Source: Eumeta japonica (Eukaryota > Arthropoda > Insecta > Lepidoptera > Psychidae). From it: a stretch of 64,000 nt of DNA. The notes beneath the pieces were generated by a model that searched no databases, was not told the DNA's origin, and worked only from the letters and a program-made list of their open reading frames with translations. The number at the start of each line of letters is the position of its first letter. Positions within the stretch are counted from its first letter, which is position 1. A program made the position numbers and the translations under genes. The stretch spans positions 248,001 to 312,000 of the forward strand of contig BGZK01000154.1 of the NCBI GenBank assembly GCA_005406025.1, written 5' to 3'. Shown in pieces: positions 36,460 to 48,184 of the stretch.

Positions 36460-37125
36460 TATCATATTAATCCGCTAAGGTTAAAATGTTTGCCTCTCTT
36501 TTTAGAAAAAACCTCACAATTACTACACATAATTTTATATCGTTTCATAGATAAATACTTGCTCTACCGGCATCAACAACTAAAAATATTATTGCTTTTG
36601 TTTTTACAAATTAATAAATTATTTAAAATTATATACATACTGCCATCTGAAGACTAATTTTGAAACAACGTCAACATCATTAACGTTCGGTAAATTTTTT
36701 GTTCAAATATTTCTTAGATCTGTCATCTGAACTTCATAATGTAGTACAACAAAAAGAAGAACGTTATAAACAGTGTACAAAATTAGAAACTAATTGAATA
36801 CTTGCAATAAATTTTTATTCATTAAATTGAATTTAATTATTTATTTACATGATAATTACAAAAACGATATAATAAAATGCCTAGGCGACGAACATTTGAA
36901 AATCAAGCAGAAAGACGTAGAAGTGAGTCAAATTGTATCTGATGACTGTATATTTGACGACTGTACATACTTAAAATATTGTTTATGAAGAATTTTTGTA
37001 ATAAAAAGGAAATAAAATTAATATTTCAGTAATTTTGTAAACTGATAATTATTATACATAATTTATGCGAATTCTTCGTACAGTACGTCTAGTATACGTT
37101 ATTATTTCTATTCTTTAATCATGTG
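36460..37125 (+). mobile_element. Element copy 1 of an inverted pair, with a short spliced-looking ORF
   Basis: Matches the reverse complement of 40080-40645 over most of its length. An ATG at 36877 opens MPRRRTFENQAERRR, and the frame runs into a donor-like GTGAGT at 36923. The inverted copy keeps the same start with GTAAGT at the matching site. Both copies share a TATTTCAG acceptor-like block further on (about 37022). The two differ by an indel of about 65-70 bases inside this possible intron. It reads as the 5' part of a DNA element's gene; the transposase itself is not present. Confidence 0.65.
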
Positions 37126-37279
37126 AAAAAAAGTATAAACAAAAAACTAAAAAGAGTAATTTGTCCGATATATCCGACATTGGCGTCTTTGTCACAATTG
37201 GATATGTCCGACCACGGTTGTCAAAGGGTTAAAAGAAACTGAGAAGACATTAACTGACTGTGGTAGAACCTCGCTGTTG

Positions 37280-37545
37280 CCAACTTGATTCAACACGAAA
37301 ACGGGGCGGCTCGAGAAGTAATACGCCATTCTCATAGAAAATTTAATGCAGCTAATTCCGCAATTACATTTCGTTCAATGAGTGAAAGTTCCGGTGGCCC
37401 ACTTTGCTCTTTATCGATATCTTATTACTTCCCAGGAGGTCAACAACGCACTCGTGACTGCTCTGGAGATGTGTCCATGGACTACGATGATCCCCACACT
37501 CAGTGGATCGCATGCTTGTCTACCCTTTAAAAATGCTATAGATAA
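37280..37545 (+). repeat. Interspersed repeat, lepidopteran type (copy 2)
   Basis: A diverged relative of 11690-11950. It shares TTACATTTCGT and the block GATGTGTCCATGGACTACGA in the position of the other copy's GTCCGTGGTCGGCG, with a similar ending near 37525. Confidence 0.5.
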
Positions 37546-38869
37546 AAAATTACAATCGTCATCTACTTAAACATTGACAAATTTTAATTTCATAAGTAAT
37601 GGATCCTTTATGAATAACTTTCCTCTCAGATGTGACCTACGTGGATATTTTAATTCATCTGCTCTCGAACTCTAGGGCTCCTGTATATATAGAGTAATCA
37701 ATTATACACTACTAGATGACGCTACCTAGACATAAAACACATTTTTATAAAAACATCCCATATTCATTCTCTTGGTGTTGAGCTGCCACTCTGTAGTTTA
37801 GCCTAGAAGACCTACTCAACAGAGAGATAACATCACATGCTCGATGCTATCACGTATAAAGCGAGCAACAATAAATAAAATATACAACTAGAACGACATT
37901 TGAGATGTGTTAACAATGTAACTTAATGATACTTCGCAATTAAAAACTGCCTATTTTTATTTTAATAAAATTCTATAGATATATGAAACAATGGAAATGT
38001 GTAATTATACTTATTATATATTTTTAATAGTTAAAGGCCTTTAAATCACGTGATCTAGAAATAAATAAAACGAGGTTCGCGGTTGGCAACATCACATACT
38101 CTGTGGTAAATTAATGCAAAGACCGAATTTTACAATTTGTTTTGGAAAAGTTGTTTTACAATTTGACGAAGACGTATTGCTTAAATTTGGCTTAGATTTT
38201 TTTAGAATATTTGAAGTTGACCAATGTGCCTAAAAGGAGATTTCCTATTTGCAAAAGTTAGAACAAATCAAAATGTTTTACTATTATGTTTTTAACTAAA
38301 ACTAATGATAATGACATGCACTACAAAGCCACATCACGTTTTTTACATATAAGTAAACAGTACTATTATTTCTTTTACTTAATATTAAAATTCTCAAACA
38401 TGTAATCCAAAAAAATCTTAAACAAAATTTTATCTTCGCTGACGTGTGAATATAGTCGTTTTTGCCGTAGTACATGAGGGATTTCACTGAATTTCACATT
38501 CCGCAGCGTTTCGTTATTTTGTTTGATGTGCGTCAGTATACCGCTGACAGCGAGAGGCTGAAGCATAGATGAATATGAATACATAGAAAGGCTGAAGTTG
38601 TGTTGTGCAAAACGCCGTGACATGCGCCTACATGTGTCATTATCTTACAATATTCCGCGAGTTGTTACTCAAGTATACTAAATATCGCATACTAAAGTAT
38701 AAGCGTCAAGTGTACTAAACAATATAAGGCTACAGAGCAATCTCTAGGATAGATTGAACCATCAAATCGCGGATGTAAATCGAGCGCCATAGATGAAAGA
38801 GCGCTTTCCGCTGCGAGGTCACTCAGTTGTTTACATAGAAATACCTTATTCAAATAATTAGACTGCTTA
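37546..38869. other. Noncoding stretch
   Basis: AT-rich. A 14-bp palindrome TTAAAGGCCTTTAA lies near 38032. No gene recognised. Confidence 0.35.
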
Positions 38870-39345
38870 TCTAATATGTATTTCGATTTCTCTATCTATA
38901 TATATAAAGAAGGATGTGTATATTATGAAATCGATAGACTCAGAAACTATTTGACCGATCATTATGAAATTTGGTATGTATATGTATTTTTTCACAGAGA
39001 AGGTTTTTATGCTATGCCCATTGACGTAGCTCGAGACCAGGCGGAGCTCCGCTGTATCGACTTTTCCTTCCTTCAACCGATTATCATGAAAATCATTATT
39101 TATATACATTTTTTTACCTTTTTGATAAAAATTTCACAATTTCGTAGTTTGAAATCCCACTTAACATCTAAGCTATGTATCATCTGATTTGGTTGTGTAA
39201 AACCAGATATACAGTTTAACCTCTAAATAATAGAGAAGTCATTTAAAATGATCGTGTGAGAAAAATGTGAATAAACGCTACGAACGCTTCTACAACGGTC
39301 TAAATATCGTAGTCCACGCGGGCGGAGCTGCGGGCAAAAGCTAGT
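38870..39345 (+). mobile_element. Helitron-like interspersed repeat, copy 2
   Basis: Better preserved relative of 33360-33712. The 3' end at about 39315-39342 reads GCGGGCGGAGCTGCGGGC then AAAAGCTAG before T. The CTAG ending before T is compatible with a Helitron 3' end. A duplicate-looking inner block (CATTATGAAATTTGG) is typical of long-lived lepidopteran repeats. Confidence 0.65.
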
Positions 39346-40079
39346 ATAAATAAAAATACAATTCCGATTGTATGAAAGATCATTATTAGTAAAGAGCTGA
39401 ACCGATTTGCCTGATTTCTTTTTTGTTGGGTTCGTAATTATTAGAAGAAGGTTCATATGAAAATAATCCTTTAAAATTTTTTGTATATCTGTCTGAAAAT
39501 TTGTCCGGTGTATATTCGGAACAACTGAACCACTTACGATCCGCTTTTATTATATGTAAAAGAGCTTATGGGCCTACTTTTGGGGTACTTTTTATTCCAG
39601 AATTGTGTAAAAAAAAGGTTCCTGTATAAAAATTGAACAACATTTAAAAATGAGGTAACTCGTCAGAATCGAAGGGGAAGGAGAAAGTTGGAACCGGGAT
39701 CGCGATCAGTCAGAGGAGCGATTTCGGGCGCTACATCGAGACAACATCGTACACGAGGGACGGGATCGGGATCACGATGCGAACGCGTCGTCAGTCGGTA
39801 TGAAATTTGTAAGAATTCATTCCATGTCTACACAGCTGAAACTGCGGGCGAAAGCTGTCTACAATATAAATTACCAAGTTTATGGTTCTTTTTAAGTGTT
39901 CCATGAAAAATTACTAAGAACTCTTACAATTTTAATAGTGTTTAATATGAATTTACGAGAAAAAGAATGTACAATACATTATTAGAGCTCCGTGAGAATC
40001 AATATGAATTATTATAATTACACCGATTTAGATAAACTTTAGTAAGGAGTTAATTGGATACGAATAATAACATATATTA

Positions 40080-40645
40080 GACGTACCCTGTGCGAAGAAT
40101 TCGCACAAATTATGTATAATAATTATCAGTTTACAAAACTACTGAAATAAATATATACAGTCATCTGATACAATTTGACTTACTTCGACGTCTTAATGCT
40201 TGATTTTCCGGTGTTCGTCGCCTAGACTTTTTATTTTACAGTTTTTGCAATTATTATGTAAATAAATCATTAAATTCAATTTAATGAATAAAAATTTATT
40301 GCAGGTATTCAATTAGTTTCTAATTTTTCACACTGTTTATAACGTTCTTCTTTTTGTTGCATTACATTACGAAGCTCAGATAACAGATCCAAGAAATATT
40401 TGAACAAAAAATTTTCCGACAGTTAATCATCTTGACGTTGTTTCAAAATTAAAGTCGTCAGATGGCAGAACGTATATAATTTTAATAATTAATTAATTTA
40501 TAAAAACAAAAGCATAATAATTTTTTAGTTGTTGATACCGGTAGAGCAAGCAATTATCTATGAAATGATATAAAATTTATGTGGAGCATTATGAGGTGTT
40601 TTTCTAAAAAGGGAGGCAAATATTTTAACCTTAGCGTATTAATAT
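40080..40645 (-). mobile_element. Element copy 2 of the inverted pair
   Basis: Reverse-strand counterpart of 36460-37125; see that entry. The short frame starts on the minus strand near 40228, keeps RRRTPENQALRRRSKSN and runs into GTAAGT. It interrupts the 105-bp array. Confidence 0.65.
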
Positions 40646-40659
40646 ATATTACTAGCTTT

Positions 40660-41035
40660 TGCCCGCAATTTTTTTTTTAATAGGATTTGCGTAAAATTCG
40701 TTCTTAGTGATTGTCTACGTCCCGAAAAATCACTATGACGAAGTTCAAGTCAATCGAACCTATAGTTCGGAGATCTCGTAATGAGTCAGTCAGTCAGTGT
40801 TATTTCACTTATGTATATTAAAGAATGTTAAAATTGGAACCAATTAATCATAAAAAGCATATCTATTACGAAATTTAGTAAAAAAATAAATGTACAAGCA
40901 GCTGCAAATCGTACAGTACATGGTATAAGATTGGGATTCGCGATTTTCTTATGATCTATAACAAACATAAGCGATATACCACTGACTGACTCATCACGAG
41001 ATGTCATGGTTCATATAAATGATGATTATGATAGA
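40660..41035 (-). mobile_element. Helitron-like repeat with TCAGTCAG tracts
   Basis: The left edge ACTAGCTTTTGCCCGCAA is the inverse of the terminus at 39342. Inside are inverted tracts AGTCAGTCAGTCAGTG (about 40784) and CACTGACTGACTCA (about 40980). The wording AATCACTATGACGAAGTTCA, then TATAGTTCGG, is typical of abundant lepidopteran repeats. Confidence 0.55.
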
Positions 41036-41111
41036 TTTTTAGGGTTAAACTATTGAGAATCCTTAAGTTTAACCAATTTAGATAAATTTTGATAGAAAGT
41101 TAGCTAAGAAC

Positions 41112-41307
41112 CAGTGGCGGCGCTACACCACTCGTGGACGTCGGCGACATCAGGTTTGCGAGGCCTCTTTTTAATAACTTGTAGGCAAAACCTTTTGCGA
41201 GGCCTCTTTTTAATAACTTGTAGGCAAAACTTTTTTGTTTGCGAGGCCCCTTCAGGCGCGAGGCCGTCGGCGATCGCCGACGTCGCCAACGCCTAGCGCC
41301 GCCACTG
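41112..41307. mobile_element. 196-bp hAT-type MITE with perfect 8-bp target duplication
   Basis: Both ends read CAGTGGCGGCGCTA inward, a 14-bp perfect terminal inverted repeat. The flanks are CTAAGAAC at 41104-41111 and again at 41308-41315, an exact 8-bp target site duplication. Eight-base duplications and CAG-starting ends are hallmarks of the hAT superfamily. It interrupts a unit of the 105-bp array; removing it restores the unit. Inside are two tandem copies of about 39 bp around GAGGCCTCTTTTTAATAAC and a palindrome GTCGGCGATCGCCGAC. It encodes nothing. Confidence 0.92.
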
Positions 41308-42270
41308 CTAAGAACCAATAAAAGCATATGTGATATATTTTTACGGTTTCGTGAGAATCATTGAGAATCCTTATAGTTTTACCGATTTCAATAAAATGAA
41401 GTAGGGAGTTAGATGGAAAGAAATGAAAGCATATACCATACATTTTAGGGCTCCATTAGAATTTATAAGAGCCTTTATTGTTGAACCATTTTACATAAAA
41501 TTCAATAGAGAGTTATCTGGAAATCGATAAAAGCATATACGATACGTGTTTAGGGTTCCTTGAGAATTACGAAGAAACCTTATAATGTAACCGACTTCAA
41601 TAAAATTTAGTTGAAGATAGCTAAAAACTAAATTTTTGGGGTTTCATAAAATTTGTCAAGACCCTATTCAATTTTATAGATTACAATAAAACTAGATACA
41701 AAAATAACTGAAAATTAATGTAAATAAATATGACAATTTTTTTAGGGTTCTGTAAGTATTACTAAAAACCTATTTCATTTAATCGATTTCGATAAAATTT
41801 ACTACAAATATAATTGAAAACTAATGAAAAGATAGATATATGTATAAAATACATTTTAAATGTTTCTTAAAAATGATTACGAACTCTTTACTCCTACTGA
41901 ATTAAATAAAATTTAGAATGGAAATCACTACAAGCAAATTAAACATGGGGATACATGTATTAAGCTTTTGTAAGTATCACTAAAAACCCTCACCAATTTT
42001 GTTGAAATTCGCACAAATTGTTCTTTTAACACAGAGAAAACAGAGAAAGTGTTTAGAGTGGCTTATGGTTCTGTCGATGAGTTTTATGAGGTTAATAAAC
42101 ACCCTTATAATTTGAGCGATTTCAATGAAATTTAGCTTGTAATATCTAAAGCCAAAGAAAATAATGTAGCCTATGTTGCTTTTTGGGAATCCACCGTTAA
42201 AAGTTCAATGAAGTTTACTAAAAATTATTATATTTCCACCAATTTCACTCGAATATTCTGTTTTTTTTTT

Positions 42271-43446
42271 CTAAAGAAAATATTGGGAACATTATAATTC
42301 AGTTTATTTCAAAATGAAACGAAACTGGAATAAGTAAAGAGCGAGGGTGTGGCCGAAGGCGCACTATACACGCGGTACAAGAGCGAGCGCAGGAACAGCG
42401 ATGTGATAGCTACTACTGAAATAAACTTTGACGAGAGGACGGAGCCACCGGCAATGGTTCAAAAAAATAAGCAGTACGTTTATTATATTTTTATGACTAA
42501 ACAACTAGCCCGATTAATGACATTTTGCAAAGAGAAAGCTTGCATACTGAAAAATGGTATGTAAAACTTTCTATTATAGAAACTTAAGTTTTTGAGAAAA
42601 ACAAGAAATATACCCACGCCAACGCAATCATCGGAGCAAAAAAGAGAAACCCGCGAACAGTTTCGCGTCAATTGTAAAACAAATTCACTAGAATACTTAG
42701 CATTGATTTTTATACGGTAATTATTTAGACATAATTACGTGCGATACATGTAATTGTTGGTATTTTTTTTCGTATTCACAACGACTAATCTTTTTGACTA
42801 ATTCTAAAATCCAAATTTGCTTTAGACCAACTTTAGTAGAGATGGCTTTCGAAAAGAGTATCGTGGTAGAAATTTTTGTTGAAGTCTCAAACGGTATTCA
42901 ATAAATTATTTTTCATACAGAATAATAATAATAATAAAAGATAACGTTCAGTATATACCTAAGATGTCAGTCATTAGGAAGAAAAAAACATGCTTTTTGA
43001 AATAGTGTCGTTTATCACGGCATATATCTTCGTAAACAACAATAACACATGAAATTTTAATATGACGTAATTACCTAGTAGAAAGTTTTTCATCTAACAG
43101 CTAATGAAGAGAACGATTTCACTGCATGCTACTTCTGCCTGTTTGTAACAATTTTTTTTTTTTTGAGCAACGTTTGACGTATAAATTAGGCATTCGGCAA
43201 AGGGTAAGCCAAACAAGTCAATTTCATACAATTTCGTCATGCTATGATTTTCATTCTATGATAGTAATAAATCCCTAAACTACATTACGAAATGCGAGTT
43301 CAACTCGCGTGGAAACGATTTATTACGTTGAATATTTATCACTTTTCTTTACATCTAACCCAAACTTGTTTTTGATAAAAAAGTAATGTATGATTCCAGA
43401 CAATATCTATTGTTGAATTCTTACTTGCCATACTGCTTTACCTTAT
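42271..43446. other. Noncoding stretch
   Basis: AT-rich. A 71-codon frame at 42349-42564 has no recognisable motif. A short ATA trinucleotide run lies near 42921. Confidence 0.35.
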
Positions 43447-43625
43447 TTGAACAGTGCCATCTATTAGACCGCAAAATATATTTCAATATTTTATTTAAAC
43501 AGTACCATCTGCTACATAACAGTATATCAGTGTTTTATTTAAATAGTGCCATCTGTTAGATTGCATTATTCATCTAGGTATTTTATTTAATTAGCACTGT
43601 CTTTATGTAGTACCATTTAGTGTTC
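43447..43625 (+). repeat. Degenerate tandem repeat of about 57-bp units
   Basis: Three to four units each contain TATTTAAACAGTACCATCTG or a variant (AGTGCCATCTATTAG, AGTACCATCTGCTAC, AGTGCCATCTGTTAG), followed by an AT-rich spacer with TATTTTATTTAA. Confidence 0.75.
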
Positions 43626-45350
43626 AGAATCAATAACATAGCAATAATGTGTTCACCTCAAAATTATAGGAAATGGCGCTAAATGATGGAAAGCTTCGAT
43701 TGTTTTTCTAGGAAAGACACCTATATAGAAAAATTTGAAAAATATATTTATGTCCAACTACAAATTCTCTTTCAAATTCTTAAGGCCGTTTCCGAGATAC
43801 AGCGATATATATATATACGTTAGCCGGTTATCAATCTAATCAATTTTTTTATTAAATATATTAACTCCACTCTCGATTTCACCGGCGTGGATGTGACGCT
43901 TCTCATGTTTATTCCGATTATTGTGTTGGTGTGAGTTTATTTTTTTGTTTTGGTTTTTAACGTTTTGAAGGCGCGCGTTCCCTGTAGAGGCCACAAGATC
44001 CCCAAATTCGTCGCACGCGCACGGCTTCCATTGAGGCCACGCTGTTTAGTTCTCTACGGCGCCACCCAAAGAAAAAACACTTTAAATTTATGGGTTATAT
44101 ATTTTCGTTATACGAAATTGAAACGTATTCGGTAAGAAATAAGGCAGCAAAGAAATATCAAACTTTTGAGTCACTTACGTCAGAAAATTTACATATATTT
44201 ATAAAATTGAGTAATCGTGGCGCAGTCGTCGCCGGTTTATCGATATCTGTTTATAATAATCGAATTTATCGCGAGTATTTTTGTTTTATATCAAAATACG
44301 TATATACTTATATAGTATTTTTCAAAAGTTAGTACATGAAAAATGTGCCTAGTTTCCGTTGTCGATTTTGATGTATAAAATGGCGGTTATGATTTTATTT
44401 TAGGTGTTATTTCATATATCATTTACATAATTTATCACATTTTAAGTAATTTGTAAAATTGTGATAATAGTTTTATCTCAGTTTAATTTTATTGTGAAAT
44501 TATTACATATGTATTTACAAAAATAGAGTGTTGAATGTGTCCAAGTGCGAATCGGTCATTGCATTTTGCAGTGATGGTTGAAAAGAATTTCCGTGAATAT
44601 TTCTTGATAAAATCACACATACAAAAAAGAAGTATTAACTTTATTTCTAGTTTATCCTTTTTCGATTCGTGGTCGGCTGAGCGCAACTATAATCACGACT
44701 CTCGGCAAGGACAACGTATGCAGGCCATTAGCGATTTTCGTGATCATGTTTTGTTCATTTTTTACTAAAAGTATGTAATTCTACTATCGTATATGTAAAT
44801 TTATAAAACCTATAATAACGTTACGTTTTTAGTGAATTACTGTGAATGCAGTGAAATTAAATCCATCTGATTTTAGTCGGTTTACGCAACATTCCTATTA
44901 TATTCCCATTAAAATATAAAATCTATAACAATGTATTGCATGTGCATTAAGAATCTAATTGTAAATCGAAAAAAAATACAGACAAATGTTAAATATCAGC
45001 ATTTCAGTACATTTTATTAAGTTTACAGTTAGATTGCGCTTTCCAGATAATGGAAAACAGTTGCGCGTCTGAAGAGAGGAGGTAGTTTTATAATCGCTTC
45101 TTCAAAGGGTTAAAAACATCTGATCTGATATCATTTCTAATCATATCACAAACATAGTTTCTTGCAATAAAAAGTAAGTATCTGAGCAACTGACCTGACG
45201 CGACGGCTATTAATTTGACGTGGAAATATGAACGAGAAAGAAACCTTCATCAAAATCGTTAAAACCGTTTGTGAGACCGTCGTAGCATAGATATCTATAT
45301 TGGTAAATCTGTAGCATCTGTATATTTTTTTTGTAAAATTTTGCGACCAA
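43626..45350. other. Noncoding stretch
   Basis: Mostly AT-rich, with a modest GC block at 43970-44070. Frames of up to 80 codons (44090-44332) show no domain. No exon called. Confidence 0.35.
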
Positions 45351-45352
45351 TA

Positions 45353-45800
45353 CCGGGTGTAAGGGACAGCCTTCCGCAAACTGATAGAGTGAACTCAGTA
45401 TATTATACTAAGATGATCCGCGCATGAAATTATTTCAGGAAAGTTAAGGGAATCCAAGAAAACCGATTTGTTTTATCACCTCTTACACAATGTATCGCTA
45501 TCATACGCCGCGCCGGGCGTGACAGCGTGAACTCTGTAGCTAGGCAGATAGTAGAACAGCTGATTCCGTGCGTTGTTCGTTAAAGTAATTTAAAGACCCA
45601 TTGCTGTTTTTTTTATTTTACCTGTTTTATTTACAAAAATGGAATGCTGCGTACAGAAAATGTGATTTTACATAGAAATAAAGTAGTTTTAACTGAAAAA
45701 AAAAAAACAACGTTTTTTCCCTGAGAAAATTCCCAGTGAATTTTAATTCAAAATCTGAATGCACCCTATCAGTTTGCGGAGGGCTGTCCCTTACACCCCG
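45353..45800. mobile_element. 448-bp MITE, TA target duplication, Tc1/mariner-like
   Basis: The ends are inverted repeats of about 40 bp with three differences: CCGGGTGTAAGGGACAGCCT on the left, and CGGGGTGTAAGGGACAGCCC as the inverse of the right end. TA flanks both sides (45351-45352 and 45801-45802), which fits the TA target of the Tc1/mariner superfamily. The interior has no long frame, so it is non-autonomous. Confidence 0.82.
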
Positions 45801-45829
45801 TATACACTTTATAATTTACTGACCTCGAT

Positions 45830-46490
45830 TTTATGAATTTGAATTAATCTCACAGAATCATAAAAAATGTACATGTTCCTCCATCGACTTCTAACTTTGT
45901 TTAATCTTCTAACTAAATTTTATTGTAATTAGTAAAACTGCAAGGGTTTTTTAATATATTAACAGAATCCTAAAAAAGTATTGTATATCCTTGCTTTGAT
46001 TTCCAACTGTATACACACATTTCAGGAAAACTACTAAATTCATAAAGATTCTTATTTACTTTTTCACGGATCCTTAAAATGTATCAAATATCTTTCCATT
46101 GGTTTCCAGGTACCTTTACACTTCTATATTGAATTTTAAATTAAATTCATATATAAAAATCTGTTAAAACAAAGATTCTTATTGACTTTTAGAGAATTTT
46201 AAAACCCATCCTTAATTTTTATTGTAGATATTCTCCAACGATTGAGCCAGTATGGACATAGCATGAATTAATACATAATGTATATCGACGGTTGACATGT
46301 CTCCATCATGATAACGATCCCGCTTTTCACCCTCGATCTTGACCGTTCCGGTTCTGGTCCCCATCTCGATTTCGATTCCACCTTTCACTTTCACCACCTT
46401 GATAAAACTCAGACAGCTATTCCATTTTTAAGTAAATATTTTTTATTTTTCATGCAGAAATCTTAAATTAAATCCTGAATAAAATGTACT
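45830..46490 (-). repeat. Mirror-image copy of the 105-bp array and hexamer array
   Basis: Read on the minus strand, it repeats the 105-bp unit seen at 39860-42270: CTAAATTTTATTGTAATTAG, AGAATCCTAAAAAAGTATTG and CACGGATCCTTAAAATGTAT are its inverse blocks. A hexamer array follows at about 46310-46400, outermost as in the plus-strand copy. Confidence 0.65.
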
Positions 46491-48083
46491 TAAATATAAC
46501 CCAATATGCTCCTCTACCTTCCAATGGTCAAAGCTCACCGTGATCAGTTCTGTCATTCCGAATATACACAAGACAAACAAATAGGCAGACCAATAGACAA
46601 AATATTTTAGAATTGTTTACGTGCTTGATACATATGAAAAACTTTACAAAAAGAATATAACAGTTGTTTTGAAGACAATTTCATTTATCTATGTAAATTT
46701 ATATAGTATATTCTTGCTACAAGGGAAATTCAATAATAATTATTTTCTTTTATACTATAATCAATGAAATATGTACATCGTGGCACTTCTTCAATTGTTC
46801 CTTTTATTATTTTGTCGATTTCCGCTACAAAAACTTCACTGTTATTTGTGTAAGAATAATTGCACTGGTCACTAATCTCTGTTCTTGAACGAAAAATACA
46901 TTTATGTCAAAGTTCTTAATCAACATAAAACTTCATGAATGAGCAGTGGCCAAAAGGTGAAACTATCTATAGTTCTGCCGGTGTATATCTGTTAGAGAAA
47001 ATTTGGTTCTTTGGAGTTGACCATGTAACAATATAGGCTCCTTAATATGAAGAAAGAAAATTCGATCAAAAAAAAAGTACCTTAAAACTCAATAAGCATT
47101 GAGTTAACATAATGTTTAAAGTTTAAAAGTATTCCAAATATACTATGGAATAAAAATATATTGAAAAAAATCAATTTTTACTAAATTTGTTTTTATAATA
47201 TAAAAAATATTTTATTAAAAATATATATATATATAATTGAAGCATGTATTTAATGCATCAACAGCACAAGCCAAAGTATACACATCGCTCAAGTACTTTA
47301 ATTGGCTGTAGCATTGATTTTGCTCTCCCTAGTATGACTTTGCCCAAAGTTGATAGTTGAAATCAATAGTTGAACATATTTAACCTAAACGGTAACTTAG
47401 GAAACACAGAAGGTGAAATTGAGGTGGGACTTACTAAAACCACAGGATATTAATTATATTTGACAGATAATTATTATGACTTAGTGTAAATACAACAAGT
47501 ATATAATGCACAACTTACATTACACTAAAATTTCTAAACGACAACAACATAAATACATTACTTTTACAACTTTCAAGTTGTGTCTATTTTAAAGTCTCTT
47601 TCGAACTTGCAACCTTCTAAATATTATGATTACAGATTGTGTCTCAAATGTTAAATACTATATTATACTAGCATATTCATAATCTACTATTAAAGAATCA
47701 CAATAAAAAAATAATATGCAATATAAAGTATATCTTATATAAATAAAGTCATTTATATTAGACTGATAAATCAATCCTTTTGCAATGAACTACAATAGTT
47801 TTCTAAGATAAAGCAGAATTTCTGCATACAGCCTAGTAACAATCGTAATCATCAGTATTTTAATGTGCTTCAAATCACTTAGGGTATCCAGTGATGTACT
47901 AAAATAGTATTGTATATTACTTTCCAAAAACTATTAATGAGTTTGAAGTAGACTTTGATTTCGTTATAATAAGAATATTTTGAATTTTCAGATTATATTT
48001 GACCCAGTAGATCAATACATCACTGCAGACTTATTTTTAATGTATTCAATACATGATAATATTAATATTTGAGAATAAAGTAT
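46491..48083. other. 3' flank of aldolase, noncoding
   Basis: AT-rich, with a short TA run near 47221. No exon, RNA gene or repeat copy was recognised. Confidence 0.4.
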
Positions 48084-48089
48084 TTTATT
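48084..48089 (-). terminator. AATAAA poly(A) signal overlapping the aldolase stop codon
   Basis: On the minus strand the last codons read TAC TAA, and the final A of the stop begins AATAAA. If used, the 3' UTR would be only about 15-30 bases. A weaker ATTAAA lies about 45 bases further on (48037-48042), so a slightly longer UTR is equally possible. Confidence 0.5.
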
Positions 48090-48184
48090 TAGTAAGCATG
48101 GTTGGCTACAAATAATGTTTTATCAGCGCCCGAACCTGCCACAGAGCCTGCTACGTACTGCCCTTGAGAAGCCTGTCCGTTGGC
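48089..48184 (-). CDS. Ald: Aldolase last exon (residues 335-365 and stop)
   Basis: Acceptor TTTTTCTAG. Encodes [17 protein letters not shown] through LFVANHAY and TAA. The C-terminal tyrosine closes over the active site in this family. Drosophila aldolase swaps alternative last exons, but no second candidate was seen in the 1.9-kb intron before it. Confidence 0.96.
   Translation of the reverse strand, partial: ANGQASQGQYVAGSVAGSGADKTLFVANHAY

Larger units (their letters stand above)
39655..42270 (+). repeat. Hexamer array plus array of about 105-bp units, interrupted by insertions
   Basis: Hexamer-type sequence (GGGATCGCGATC, GGGATCGGGATC) occupies about 39690-39790. From about 39860, ten or so diverged units follow. 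The unit is roughly AGGGTTCCGTGAGAAT, then CTTATAATTTTACCGATTT, then ATAAAATTTAGTAGGGAGTTA, then AATAAAAGCATATACGATAC. Clear starts lie near 41037, 41447, 41553 and 41743. Foreign elements interrupt the array at 40080-40645, 40660-41035 and 41112-41307. A mirror-image array lies at 45830-46490. Confidence 0.7.

Noticed and set aside
41100..41327. Internally repeated peptide frame (minus strand) as a small repeat protein
   Set aside because: It is produced by the 39-bp tandem units inside the hAT MITE and crosses the insertion borders.
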